From: Lysobacter sp.
GTDB taxonomy: Bacteria > Pseudomonadota > Gammaproteobacteria > Xanthomonadales > Xanthomonadaceae
Assembly: GCA_027306995.1 (NCBI GenBank)
Contig: DAHUXS010000007.1
Location: forward strand, 1 to 49,787
Reading direction: 5' to 3'
Length of the DNA: 49,787 bases
Part shown: positions 28,432 through 36,881 of the stretch, piece by piece
Layout of the letters: the number at the start of each line of letters is the position of its first letter
Numbering within the stretch: the first letter of the stretch is position 1
Position numbers and translations under genes: made by a program
Notes under the pieces: model-generated
What the model was told of the DNA's origin: nothing
Database searches by the model: none
What the model saw: only the letters and a program-made list of their open reading frames with translations

Positions 28432-30750
28432 TTACTTGGCGATCAATACCAGCACCGAACGTGCCTCCAGGCCGTAAGTGGCATATTCGCCACCGATCAG
28501 CGCTTCCGATCCGGGTACCGCCACGGTGTTCGCGCCTTCGTTCCAGGTGGCGGTATCGGTCACGCGATACCACTGCTTGCCATTGCCCGCCCACGGCAGC
28601 ACGAAGTTCACCTGCGCCGACCAGCCGTTGTAGGCGACGTAGATCGCGTTGGCGGAATCGCCGAATTCGCTGCCGTCGATGCGCCAGGCGATGGCGTGGT
28701 TGTTGCCGTCGTTGAAATAAGCGGAATCCGCCTGCGCGCCGTCGGGCTTGAACCAGCGCAACTGTTCCATCACGTTGCCGTTGTTGTCGACGCCGGAATA
28801 GAACGTGGCCGGGCGCAGGGCCGGATGCGTCTTGCGGAAGGCGATCATGCGCTGGGTGAAGGTCTGGAAATCGCTTTCGAAACTGTCACGACTCCACAGC
28901 AACCAGTTTGCCACCGAATCGAGGTTGTACGGATTGTTGTTGCCGAAAGTGGTGCGCAATGCCTCGTCACCACCGGTCATCATCGGCACGCCGGCACTGA
29001 GCAGCATCAGGGCCATGCCGGTGCGCGTGGCGCGTCGCTGGTTCAATGCGCTGCCGCCCTGGTCCCAGCTGTTGTTGTTGTCTTCGCCACCATCGGACGG
29101 ACCGTAGGGCCACGCCTGGCTGTTCTGCTTGGTGTTGTAGGCATACAGGTCGCTGAGGGTGAATCCGTCATGCGCCACCAGGAAATTCACTGAATTCCAC
29201 GGCTGGCGCCCGTCGTCGCCGTAAAGGTCGGACGAGCCGGCGAAGCGCGTGGCGAGCGTGCCGGTGGTCACGGTGGCCACGCCGAGTTTGTTCTGCGCCT
29301 GGCGCACGGCATCGCGGTACATGCCGTTCCATTCTGACCAGCCCGAGGGGAATCCGCCGACCTGGTAGGAATTGCCGCCGATGGCCCACGGCTCGGCGAT
29401 CAGTTCGATGCCGGCGCCGCCGCCGGCGGGCCGCGGTGGCAGTTCGGCAACGATGCGATTGAGCGCATTGCCCGAATCCATCTTGTCGAAGTTGTAGCAG
29501 CCGTGTTCGCAGGTGTTGCCCAGCACCGATGCCAGGTCGAAGCGGAAGCCGTCCACGCCCAGCGCATCGCGCCAGTAGGCGAGGGAATCGACGATCAGGT
29601 TCTGCGCGATGGGGTTGTGCGTGTTGTAGTTGCCGCCCACCCCGGTGTTGTCCCATGGGTACTGGTAGTCGCTGGTGAGCGAGTAATAAGTCGGATTGTC
29701 GAGGCCGCGCCACGACAGGAGGTTGTACACCGTCAAGCCGTCGGTTCCGCCCCACGGGCCACCTTCGCCGGTGTGGTTGTAAACCGTATCGACATAGACC
29801 TTGATGCCAGCGTCATGGAAAGCCTTGACCATCGCCTTCCATTCGCGCGTGGGGCCACCGGCGCTCTTGTCGAATGCGTAGCGGCGATCCGGCGCGAACC
29901 AGTTCAGGGTCATGTAACCCCAATAGTTGTCGCCGGTGTCGGAATTGGGATCGATGTCGTTCTGGTCGTTCTGGGTTTCCTGCACGGGCAGGAACTCCAC
30001 CGCGGTCACTCCGAGCGAGGCCAGGTACGAGGCTTTCTGTGCCGCCCCGGCGTAGGTGCCACGCTGGTAGATCGGGAGGCTGGTGTCGTTCATGGTCAGT
30101 CCGCGCACGTGCACTTCGTACACCACGTCGTCCTTGAAGGCGCCGGTTGGCTTGGTGCCGATCGAACTGGTATCGGCCGCCAGCACGATGCCCTTGGGCG
30201 CGCAGGCGCCGCTGTCGATGGCGCGATAGCTGGCGCCACTGACGTAGATCGTGCCGTCGTTGCAGCTGGACGTATTCGGGTCCTGGCTGATCTCGCGCGT
30301 GTAGGGGTCCAGCAGCAACTTGTTCGGATTGAAGCGATTGCCGGCGGCATCGATGTCCTTGACGAAACCGATGCTGCTGCCCTTGGTCCAGCTGCTGTTG
30401 TAGGTCCAGTTCGGACCCCAGGCGCGGTAGCCGTAATAGACGGGCCCGGTGATGCCGTAGGTGTTCTGGAGCGTCGAGACCGATGCCGTCTTCGACCAGA
30501 TGTTGGTGGTCGAATCCTTGGTCATCACGTAGTGCGCGACTTCCTGCGCACCGGATGGCGTCTTGTACAGCCAGACCTCGATGCGCGTGGCGCGCGAGGA
30601 ATAGACCTTGAAGGTGATGTTGCTCTGGGTGCTGTCGTAGCGCGCACCAAGGCTATAAGCGTCGATCGCCGCCTGGGCCTTGCCGCTTGGCCACAGGGCC
30701 AGCAATGTCGCGATCAACAAGCCGTATCCGATCCGAATCCCGTGCGCCAT
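28432..30750 (-). CDS. Secreted isoamylase (GH13 debranching enzyme)
   Basis: Hydrolyses alpha-1,6 branches of glycogen or amylopectin outside the cytoplasm. The 772-residue precursor has a signal peptide (LLIATLLALWPSGKAQA), an N-terminal CBM48-like beta domain (YSLGARYDSTQSNITFKVYS), the GH13 barrel and a C-terminal beta domain. Catalytic residues are D405 (GFRFDLASVLG), E453 (ELIAEPWAI) and D528 (FLVAHDGFTL). The layout and export match the isoamylase of Pseudomonas amyloderamosa rather than cytoplasmic GlgX. The start at 30750 fits the signal peptide and has GGAG about 9 bases upstream. A UUCG-capped hairpin follows its stop. Palindromic sites lie upstream. Confidence 0.9.
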   Translation of the reverse strand: MAHGIRIGYGLLIATLLALWPSGKAQAAIDAYSLGARYDSTQSNITFKVYSSRATRIEVWLYKTPSGAQEVAHYVMTKDSTTNIWSKTASVSTLQNTYGITGPVYYGYRAWGPNWTYNSSWTKGSSIGFVKDIDAAGNRFNPNKLLLDPYTREISQDPNTSSCNDGTIYVSGASYRAIDSGACAPKGIVLAADTSSIGTKPTGAFKDDVVYEVHVRGLTMNDTSLPIYQRGTYAGAAQKASYLASLGVTAVEFLPVQETQNDQNDIDPNSDTGDNYWGYMTLNWFAPDRRYAFDKSAGGPTREWKAMVKAFHDAGIKVYVDTVYNHTGEGGPWGGTDGLTVYNLLSWRGLDNPTYYSLTSDYQYPWDNTGVGGNYNTHNPIAQNLIVDSLAYWRDALGVDGFRFDLASVLGNTCEHGCYNFDKMDSGNALNRIVAELPPRPAGGGAGIELIAEPWAIGGNSYQVGGFPSGWSEWNGMYRDAVRQAQNKLGVATVTTGTLATRFAGSSDLYGDDGRQPWNSVNFLVAHDGFTLSDLYAYNTKQNSQAWPYGPSDGGEDNNNSWDQGGSALNQRRATRTGMALMLLSAGVPMMTGGDEALRTTFGNNNPYNLDSVANWLLWSRDSFESDFQTFTQRMIAFRKTHPALRPATFYSGVDNNGNVMEQLRWFKPDGAQADSAYFNDGNNHAIAWRIDGSEFGDSANAIYVAYNGWSAQVNFVLPWAGNGKQWYRVTDTATWNEGANTVAVPGSEALIGGEYATYGLEARSVLVLIAK

Positions 30751-30791
30751 CGCGTGTTCTCCGATCCCGTTTGCGCCCTGATTGCAGGCTG

Positions 30792-30823
30792 TTCGCACTA
30801 TCACCGGATGTGCGAATGCACAT
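30792..30823. promoter_or_regulatory. Nested palindromes upstream of the isoamylase gene (candidate operator)
   Basis: TTCGCAC (30792-30798) pairs as an inverted repeat with GTGCGAA (30810-30816), and the second half also forms ATGTGC-GAAT-GCACAT (30808-30823). A further GCACGTGC lies near 30837-30844. The sites are 40-95 bases upstream of the isoamylase ATG, in the right place for a sugar-responsive regulator. The spacing does not fit a CRP/Clp site. Confidence 0.4.
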
Positions 30824-30985
30824 GGCCGTGCCAGTCGCACGTGCAAACGTATTCAGTGCGCGGATGGCGAAGTCGCAGTGGTGCGCCCCAGTTTTTCGGC
30901 GGCGGAGCAGGTGGATGTACCGTTCAGGCTTGAAACTTCGGGGCGCGGCCCCAGAATGGTCGCAGTCCGAGTCGTTTCCTCCGCC

Positions 30986-31255
30986 ATGCCCATCTATGCC
31001 TTTGTCTGTGACACCTGCGGCGACGAATTCGACCGCCTTCAGAAGATGTCCGACCCCGATCCCGACACCTGCCCGAAATGCGGGGCGCACACGGTCAAGC
31101 GCAAGCTGACCGCGCCCAGCTTCCGCCTTGCCGGCGGTGGCTGGTACGAGACCGACTTCAAGAAGGACGGCGACAAGAAGCGCAACCTGGCGGGGGATGG
31201 CAGTTCGCCAGCCCCAGCGCCGGCCCCCGTGGCGCCGAAACCGTCGGATTCCTGA
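30986..31255 (+). CDS. FmdB family zinc-ribbon protein
   Basis: The 89-residue protein begins with the FmdB zinc ribbon: [20 protein letters not shown] with a CxxC pair, and a second CxxC in [10 protein letters not shown] Lys-rich middle ([16 protein letters not shown]) and an Ala/Pro tail follow. Proteins of this family are common upstream of aspS in Xanthomonadaceae and other proteobacteria and are of unknown function, perhaps regulatory or metal-binding. It ends 76 bases before aspS. The ATG at 30986 is fixed by the family's conserved MPIY start. Confidence 0.88.
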   Translation: MPIYAFVCDTCGDEFDRLQKMSDPDPDTCPKCGAHTVKRKLTAPSFRLAGGGWYETDFKKDGDKKRNLAGDGSSPAPAPAPVAPKPSDS

Positions 31256-31273
31256 TCCGGGCGTCCCACGGGC

Positions 31274-31305
31274 TAAAATGACCGGTTCCCGGCATCGTGG
31301 CCGGG
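31274..31305 (+). promoter_or_regulatory. aspS -10 box followed by 5'-end hairpin
   Basis: TAAAAT (31274-31279) predicts a start near 31286. The transcript would then open with CCCGGC-ATCGTG-GCCGGG (31288-31305), a 6-bp G+C stem, before the aspS ATG 27 bases later. Confidence 0.45.
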
Positions 31306-31331
31306 CTTGCAGCCGATTTCCCGGAGTTTCC

Positions 31332-33095
31332 ATGCGTGACCATTTCTGCGGCCTGATCGACGAGACGTTGATCGGCCAGACCGTGACCCTGTGCGGCTGG
31401 GCCGACGTCGCCCGCAACATGGGCGGCCTGGTCTTCATCGACCTGCGCGATCACGAGGGCATCGTCCAGATCGTCGCCGAGCCGTCGTCCGCCGAGGGCA
31501 ATGCCGATGTCCTGGCCGTCGCCGCGCAGATTGGCTACGAGGACGCGCTGCAGGTCACCGGCGTGGTTCGCAAGCGCGAGTCGGTGAACAACAAGATCCG
31601 CACCGGCCAGGTCGAAGTGGTCGCGACCAAGATCGAGGTGTTGAACAAGGCCGAACCGCTGCCGTTCCACCACCACGAGAATCCGGGCGAAGACATCCGC
31701 CTGAAATATCGCTATCTCGACCTGCGCGCGCCGGAGATGCAGCGCAAGATGCGCACCCGCACCAAGCTGGTCGCGAACCTGCGCCGCTATCTCGACGAAC
31801 GCGGTTTCCAGGACATCGAAACGCCGATCCTGACCAAGGCGACGCCGGAAGGCGCGCGCGACTTCCTGGTGCCGGCGCGCATGCATCCGGGCGAGTTCTA
31901 CGCGTTGCCGCAGTCGCCGCAGCTGTTCAAGCAGATCCTGATGATGGCGGGCTTCGACCGCTACTACCAGATCGCGCGCTGCTTCCGCGACGAAGCGCTG
32001 CGCGCCGACCGCCAGCTCGAATTCACCCAGCTCGACATGGAATTCGCGTGGGTGGACGAGAAGATCGTGCAGGACACCGTCGAGGACATGATCCGTGAAG
32101 TGTTCAAGGAAACGATCGGCGTCGAACTGACGAGCACCTTCCCGCGCATGACCTACGCCGAGGCGATGCGTCGCTACGGTTCCGACAAGCCCGACCTGCG
32201 CATCGCGCTCGAGTTCGTCGATGTCGCCGAGTTGGTGAAGGGCAGCGAGTTCAAGGTGTTCACTGACGCCGCCAGCGACGCCGACGGCCGCGTCGTCGCG
32301 TTGCGCATTCCCGGTGGCGCTGCACTGTCGCGCAAGCAGATCGACGAATACGCCGCCCATGCCGCCAAGTTCGGCGCCAAGGGCCTGGCCTACGTCAAGC
32401 TGGACGAAGCCGGAGCGGTCAATTCCCCGATCGCCAAGTTCTTCGCCGACGATGCCTTCAAGGCGTTGCTGGAAGCCATCGGCTTGAAGAATGGCGATAT
32501 CGCCTTCTTCGGCGCCGGCACCTACAAGATGGTCAGCGACTTCATGGGTGCGCTGCGCCTGAAGGCCGGCAAGGATTTCAACCTGGTCGCCGAAGGCTGG
32601 GCGCCGCTGTGGGTCACCGACTTCCCGATGTTCGAGTGGGATGACGAGGAGCAGCGCTATGTCGCGCTCCACCATCCCTTCACCGCACCCGCGGTCGATT
32701 CGATCGACGACCTGCGCGCGAATGCCAAGACCGCAGTGAGCCGCGGTTACGACATGGTGTTGAACGGTAATGAGATCGGTGGCGGTTCCATCCGCATCCA
32801 CAGCTCGAAGATGCAGTCGGCGGTGTTCGAGCTGCTCGGCATCGGTGCGGAAGAAGCGGAAGCGAAGTTCGGCTTCCTGCTCGACGCGCTCAAGTACGGC
32901 GCGCCGCCGCACGGCGGCATCGCCTTCGGCATCGACCGCATCGCCGCGCTGATGGCCGGCAGCGAATCGATCCGCGACGTCATCGCGTTCCCCAAGACCA
33001 CCGGCGCGCAATGCCTGATGACCGGCGCGCCGTCGGAAGTGCCGGACAAGCAGCTGGCGGAAGTGCACATCCAGGTGCGCGAAGAGAAGAAATGA
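31332..33095 (+). CDS. aspS: Aspartate--tRNA(Asp/Asn) ligase
   Basis: Charges tRNA-Asp (and in some bacteria tRNA-Asn) with aspartate in the cytoplasm. The 587-residue protein has the N-terminal OB-fold anticodon-binding domain (1-105), class II motif 1 around [18 protein letters not shown], motif 2 ([19 protein letters not shown]), the bacterial GAD insertion (about 290-420), and motif 3 ([14 protein letters not shown]). Length is that of bacterial AspRS (E. coli 590). At the position known to influence tRNA-Asn discrimination it has Met30 (ARNMGG). The stop overlaps the start of the GNAT gene (ATGA). Confidence 0.97.
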   Translation: MRDHFCGLIDETLIGQTVTLCGWADVARNMGGLVFIDLRDHEGIVQIVAEPSSAEGNADVLAVAAQIGYEDALQVTGVVRKRESVNNKIRTGQVEVVATKIEVLNKAEPLPFHHHENPGEDIRLKYRYLDLRAPEMQRKMRTRTKLVANLRRYLDERGFQDIETPILTKATPEGARDFLVPARMHPGEFYALPQSPQLFKQILMMAGFDRYYQIARCFRDEALRADRQLEFTQLDMEFAWVDEKIVQDTVEDMIREVFKETIGVELTSTFPRMTYAEAMRRYGSDKPDLRIALEFVDVAELVKGSEFKVFTDAASDADGRVVALRIPGGAALSRKQIDEYAAHAAKFGAKGLAYVKLDEAGAVNSPIAKFFADDAFKALLEAIGLKNGDIAFFGAGTYKMVSDFMGALRLKAGKDFNLVAEGWAPLWVTDFPMFEWDDEEQRYVALHHPFTAPAVDSIDDLRANAKTAVSRGYDMVLNGNEIGGGSIRIHSSKMQSAVFELLGIGAEEAEAKFGFLLDALKYGAPPHGGIAFGIDRIAALMAGSESIRDVIAFPKTTGAQCLMTGAPSEVPDKQLAEVHIQVREEKK

Positions 33096-33604
33096 TCATC
33101 CGTCGCGCCAGCGCCGCCGATGCCGAAACGCTGTCGGCGTTGTCGCGCGACACCTTCGACGAAACCTTCGGTCACTGTTACACGGCGGATGACCTGCAGC
33201 ACTATCTCGACACCACGTACGATCCGGCACGTTATGCGGCGCAACTGGACGAACTGGGCTGCGCGGCCTGGTTGCTGGAAGACGAAGGGCGCGCCCTCGG
33301 TTACGTGATGGCCGGTCCGTGCAAGCTGCCGCACACCGACGTGCAGCCGGGGGACATGGAATTGATGCGCCTGTACGTGCGCCGCGAGCTCCAGAATGGT
33401 GGTCACGGCGCGCGCCTGTTCGCGCAGGCGATGGACTGGATCGCCGCCAACGGCCCGAAGTCCTGCTGGCTCGGCGTGTGGAGCGAAAATCCCGGCGCCC
33501 AGCGCTTCTACCAGCGCCACGGTTTCGACAAGGTCGGCGAGTATCTGTACGAAGTCGGAACGGCACGAGACCTCGAATTCATCTTTCGTCGGGACATGGG
33601 CTGA
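33092..33604 (+). CDS. GNAT family N-acetyltransferase
   Basis: The 170-residue protein shows the GNAT fold: [18 protein letters not shown] at the start, a central strand [11 protein letters not shown], the acetyl-CoA pyrophosphate loop as [10 protein letters not shown] (Q/RxxGxG/A), and [15 protein letters not shown] at the end. The substrate is not deducible; relatives acetylate small amines or ribosomal protein N-termini. Its ATG overlaps the aspS stop codon by 4 bases, so it is probably translated from the aspS transcript. Confidence 0.9.
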   Translation: MIIRRASAADAETLSALSRDTFDETFGHCYTADDLQHYLDTTYDPARYAAQLDELGCAAWLLEDEGRALGYVMAGPCKLPHTDVQPGDMELMRLYVRRELQNGGHGARLFAQAMDWIAANGPKSCWLGVWSENPGAQRFYQRHGFDKVGEYLYEVGTARDLEFIFRRDMG

Positions 33605-33642
33605 AAGCGCATACTGGCGACATCCCCCGAGTGGAGACTGCC

Positions 33643-34167
33643 ATGCGCATCCTGACCGTCGCACTTCCCGCCTTGTTGCTCGCCGCCTGTGCCTCCACGG
33701 CCGCGACGCACAGCCCGCAACAGCTGCAATTGCCTGCCAACGACCGCGTCAACGTGTCGTGGGCGGATCCCGCGAGCTTCAGCGAACACAGCTGCGACTT
33801 CGCGCCGGGTGGCCGCGATACCGAGTGGGTTCGCGATCTCGCGAAGTACACCCGTGACCGTGCCGAAAAGAGCCTGCCGGCGGATGCCAAGCTCGACGTG
33901 CATTTCATCGACATCGATCGTGCCGGCGAATGCATTCCGCGCATGGGCGGCGAGCAGATTCGCGTCATTCGCGACGTCTATCCGCCGCGCATCAATCTCC
34001 ATTACCGGTTGTCCGGCAATGGCGTGACCGCGGCCGATGCCGACGCCAAACTGCTGGACCTGGCGTTCACGATGAACCCGCCCGGCCTGCCGGGAAACAG
34101 CGATCCGCTGCGCTATGAAAAGCGCATGGTCGACGACTGGTTGCGCAAGCTGCTCGGCAAGCGTTGA
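33643..34167 (+). CDS. DUF3016 lipoprotein
   Basis: The 174-residue precursor has a lipoprotein signal peptide with lipobox LAAC (Cys16), so the mature protein is membrane-anchored in the periplasm. The rest matches DUF3016: NDRVNVSWADPASFSEHSCD, then RDLAKYTRDRAEKSLPADAK, KLDVHFIDIDRAGE and a terminal MVDDWLRKLLGKR. The function is unknown. It overlaps the following hydrolase start by one base (TGATG). Confidence 0.8.
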   Translation: MRILTVALPALLLAACASTAATHSPQQLQLPANDRVNVSWADPASFSEHSCDFAPGGRDTEWVRDLAKYTRDRAEKSLPADAKLDVHFIDIDRAGECIPRMGGEQIRVIRDVYPPRINLHYRLSGNGVTAADADAKLLDLAFTMNPPGLPGNSDPLRYEKRMVDDWLRKLLGKR

Positions 34168-34802
34168 TGCCGCGTCCCCGCGTCGTCCTGCTGCATGGCC
34201 TGTGGATGCATGCGCCGGCCATGCAGTGGTTCGCGTCGCGCCTGCGTCGCGACGGTTTCGATGTCGCGCCGATGGGTTATTTCAGCGTGCTGGAAAGCAC
34301 GGAGAACGCCGTCGCGCGCATCGTGCGGGCGTTGGATCGCCAGCCGGGCACGCATCTGGTCGGGCACAGCCTTGGCGGATTGATGGCGCTGCAAGCCGCG
34401 GCTCGGTCGCGACCGGGGCGGGTGGTGTGCCTGGGATCGCCGTTGGCGGGAAGCCAGGCGGCCGACGGCGTGGCATCGCGGGTGCCGGGCGGGCGCAGCC
34501 TGATCGGACAGCACCGCGAATTGCTGCTGCGGGGCGCCGGCACCCTGCCATCGGGCATCGAGGTCGGGATGGTCGCGGGCAACCTGCCGCACGGGCTGGG
34601 TGGAGCGGTCGCGCGATTGCAGGGTCCGCATGACGGCACCGTCGCGCTTGCGGAAACCCGGATTCCGGGGTTGGCCGCCCATGTCGTGGTCGAGGCCAGC
34701 CATACCGGCCTGATCTTCTCCCGTGAGGCAGCCGACCACGCGGCCTGCTTCCTCCGCGATGGGCGTTTCGCGGAGACGGCGGCGCTGGCGGCGATCGCCT
34801 GA
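34167..34802 (+). CDS. Small alpha/beta-hydrolase (esterase/lipase-like)
   Basis: The 211-residue protein has an alpha/beta-hydrolase fold without a signal peptide: VVLLHGLWMHAPAMQW with the oxyanion HG, the nucleophile elbow GHSLGG (S68), an Asp in GPHDGTVALAE and His in EASHTGLIFS. It resembles the short lipase/PGAP1-like hydrolases of proteobacteria. The ATG at 34167 overlaps the previous stop by one base; TTG at 34164 is the only nearby alternative. The substrate is unknown. Confidence 0.82.
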   Translation: MPRPRVVLLHGLWMHAPAMQWFASRLRRDGFDVAPMGYFSVLESTENAVARIVRALDRQPGTHLVGHSLGGLMALQAAARSRPGRVVCLGSPLAGSQAADGVASRVPGGRSLIGQHRELLLRGAGTLPSGIEVGMVAGNLPHGLGGAVARLQGPHDGTVALAETRIPGLAAHVVVEASHTGLIFSREAADHAACFLRDGRFAETAALAAIA

Positions 34803-34813
34803 AGCGAATCAAG

Positions 34814-34819
34814 TAAAAT
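34814..34819 (+). promoter_or_regulatory. Putative -10 box of yebC (TAAAAT)
   Basis: TAAAAT lies 28 bases upstream of the yebC ATG, just after the hydrolase stop. It would give a leader of about 20 bases. No -35 box is clear. Confidence 0.4.
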
Positions 34820-34847
34820 CGCGGCTTTCCCCGATACGGTTGCATCC

Positions 34848-35564
34848 ATGGGTCGTGGTCCCTCGATCGAACAGCGCAAGAACGCTGTCGATGCCCAGCG
34901 CGGCAAGATCTTCACCAAGGTGATTCGCGAGATTTCGGTCGCGGCGCGCGCCGGTGGCGGCGATCCTGCCAGCAACCCGCGCCTGCGCAGCGCCATCGAC
35001 AAGGGCCTTGGCGCCAACATGAGCAAGGACGTGATCGAGCGCGCGATCAAGAAGGCGACCGGCGAACTTGAAGGCGTCGAGTACGAGGAAATCCGTTACG
35101 AAGGGTATGCGCCCGGCGGCGTCGCGGTGATCGTCGACTGCCTGACCGACAACCGCGTGCGTACCGTCGCCGACGTCCGCCACGCCTTCACCAAGTTCGG
35201 CGGCAACATGGGCACCGAAGGTTCGGTCGCCTTCATGTTCCGCAAGCTGGGCGCATTGAGTTATGCCGCCGGCGTCGACGAGGACCGCGTCACCGAGGCC
35301 GCGATCGAGGCTGGTGCCGACGACGTGGTGGTGTACGACGACGGCGCGATCGACGTCATCACCTCGCCCGAAGCCTTCAACGACGTGAAGGACGCGATGG
35401 TCGCGGCCGGACTCGCCCCCGATCTCGCCGAAGTCACCCTGCGTGCCGACAACGACATCGCCGTCAGCGGCGATACCGCCGACCAGGTACGCAAGCTGCT
35501 GGCGCGCATGGAAGAAATGGACGACGTGCAGAACGTCTATTCCAACGCGGAGTTGCCGGAGTGA
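34848..35564 (+). CDS. yebC: YebC/PmpR family protein (TACO1-like)
   Basis: The 238-residue protein is full length for the family, beginning [20 protein letters not shown], with the conserved [16 protein letters not shown] and [20 protein letters not shown], and [12 protein letters not shown] in the middle. Relatives were described as DNA-binding regulators, and later work links YebC to relief of ribosome stalling on proline stretches; which applies here is not known. It lies immediately upstream of ruvC as in many proteobacteria. Confidence 0.95.
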   Translation: MGRGPSIEQRKNAVDAQRGKIFTKVIREISVAARAGGGDPASNPRLRSAIDKGLGANMSKDVIERAIKKATGELEGVEYEEIRYEGYAPGGVAVIVDCLTDNRVRTVADVRHAFTKFGGNMGTEGSVAFMFRKLGALSYAAGVDEDRVTEAAIEAGADDVVVYDDGAIDVITSPEAFNDVKDAMVAAGLAPDLAEVTLRADNDIAVSGDTADQVRKLLARMEEMDDVQNVYSNAELPE

Positions 35565-35586
35565 CGATCCGCACGGGATTGCCTGC

Positions 35587-36117
35587 GTGAGTGGCGCGGT
35601 CCGCATCCTCGGCATCGATCCCGGATCGCAGCGCACCGGCGTCGGCATCATCGATGTCGGGGCCGACGGCAAGCTCGCGCATGTTCACCACGCGGCGATC
35701 AATCTGTTGGGTGCAGAGGATTTCCCGCAGCGGCTGGGTGAGCTCGTCGCCCGCCTCGGGGAGTTGATCGTGGAATGGCAACCGGACGAAGTGGCGATCG
35801 AACAAGTATTCCTCGCGCGCAATGCGATGTCGGCGTTGAAGCTGGGGCATGCACGCGGGGCGGCGATCGCCGCCTGCGTCAGTCGCGGCCTCAAGGTCAG
35901 CGAATACGCCGCCAAGGAAGTGAAGCTGGCGCTGGTCGGGCGCGGTGGCGCCGACAAGGAACAGGTGCAGCACATGGTGGGCGCGATGCTGAATTTGAAA
36001 GGCAAATTGCAGGCCGACGCCGCCGATGCGCTGGCCGTCGCGGTGACGCATGCGCATGTGCGCGCGAGCGCGGCGCGACTGGGTGTCGGCGTGCGCCAGG
36101 CATGGGCGAGGAGGTGA
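35587..36117 (+). CDS. ruvC: Holliday-junction endonuclease RuvC
   Basis: Resolves four-way DNA junctions after branch migration by RuvAB. The 176-residue protein carries the four acidic catalytic residues in place: D11 ([11 protein letters not shown]), E72 (IEQVFLARN), D144 and D147 (QADAADALA). The GTG start at 35587 gives the standard length (E. coli 173) and lies 22 bases after the yebC stop; the ribosome-binding site is weak (GGGA). The gap to ruvA contains two hairpins. Confidence 0.95.
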   Translation: MSGAVRILGIDPGSQRTGVGIIDVGADGKLAHVHHAAINLLGAEDFPQRLGELVARLGELIVEWQPDEVAIEQVFLARNAMSALKLGHARGAAIAACVSRGLKVSEYAAKEVKLALVGRGGADKEQVQHMVGAMLNLKGKLQADAADALAVAVTHAHVRASAARLGVGVRQAWARR

Positions 36118-36118
36118 A

Positions 36119-36178
36119 GCGGCGCGCTGGCGAACCATTGGTTCGCGCGCCGCTGAACGACCGGCCATGGATGGCCGG
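36119..36178 (+). promoter_or_regulatory. Two tandem hairpins in the ruvC-ruvA gap
   Basis: Hairpin 1 (36119-36153): GCGGCGCG pairs with CGCGCCGC, with an inner CGAACC-ATT-GGTTCG. Hairpin 2 (36161-36178): CCGGCCAT-GG-ATGGCCGG. Neither is followed by a T tract. They fill most of the 124-base gap and could attenuate, process or stabilise the transcript. Confidence 0.6.
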
Positions 36179-36241
36179 GCCGTGGGTCGTTTCGTCAATG
36201 GTGTTCCGCCACGGATGGCAACGAGTGAAGGGGATCTTGCA

Positions 36242-36829
36242 GTGATTGGTCGACTGAAAGGCGTCATCATCCACAAACAACCGCCGTGGCTGGTGGTCGA
36301 CGTCCATGGCGTCGGCTACGAGCTGGAAGCGCCGATGAGCACGTTCTACGACCTGCCGGACGTCGGCAAGGACGTGGTGCTGTTCACCCATTACGCGCAG
36401 AAGGAAGACAGTGTTTCGCTCTACGGCTTCCTGACCGAAAGCGAGCGCCGCCTGTTCCGCGACGTGCAACGCGTCAGCGGCATCGGCGCCAAGATCGCGC
36501 TCGCCGTGCTGTCCGGTGTCAGTGTCGATGAGTTCGCGCGCCAGCTGCAGGCCTCCGACGTCACCGCGCTCACGCGCATTCCCGGCATCGGCAAGAAGAC
36601 CGCCGAACGCATGGTGGTGGAGTTGCGCGATCGCGCTGCCGATCTCGTCGGGAGTGGGGCATCGCCGATGCTGCAGGGGCCGGCCGATCCGCAGTCGGAA
36701 TCGTTGGTCGCCTTGCAGCAGCTCGGTTACAAGCCGGCCGAAGCCGAGCGCATGGTCAAGGCAGTGGCCGTCCAGGGCGATTCCGTCGAGGCCATCATCC
36801 GCAAGGCCCTGCAGCAGGCGCTGCGCTGA
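36242..36829 (+). CDS. ruvA: Holliday-junction branch-migration protein RuvA
   Basis: Binds four-way junctions as a tetramer and recruits RuvB motors. The 195-residue protein begins [13 protein letters not shown], has an OB fold, two helix-hairpin-helix motifs ([31 protein letters not shown]) and a C-terminal UBA-like domain III ([18 protein letters not shown]). The GTG start at 36242 has AAGGGGA upstream; a longer in-frame reading would pass through the hairpins and is rejected. Unlike in E. coli, ruvB does not follow directly because two kup genes intervene. Confidence 0.95.
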   Translation: MIGRLKGVIIHKQPPWLVVDVHGVGYELEAPMSTFYDLPDVGKDVVLFTHYAQKEDSVSLYGFLTESERRLFRDVQRVSGIGAKIALAVLSGVSVDEFARQLQASDVTALTRIPGIGKKTAERMVVELRDRAADLVGSGASPMLQGPADPQSESLVALQQLGYKPAEAERMVKAVAVQGDSVEAIIRKALQQALR

Positions 36830-36881
36830 CGCCATCACGGCATCGGCGTACCATGCGCCCCTGGACGGTTTTCCTCCCGAA

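Noticed and set aside
30808-30823. A CRP/Clp binding site
   Set aside because: CRP-type sites need TGTGA-N6-TCACA; here the half-sites are two bases closer together and end in C rather than A.
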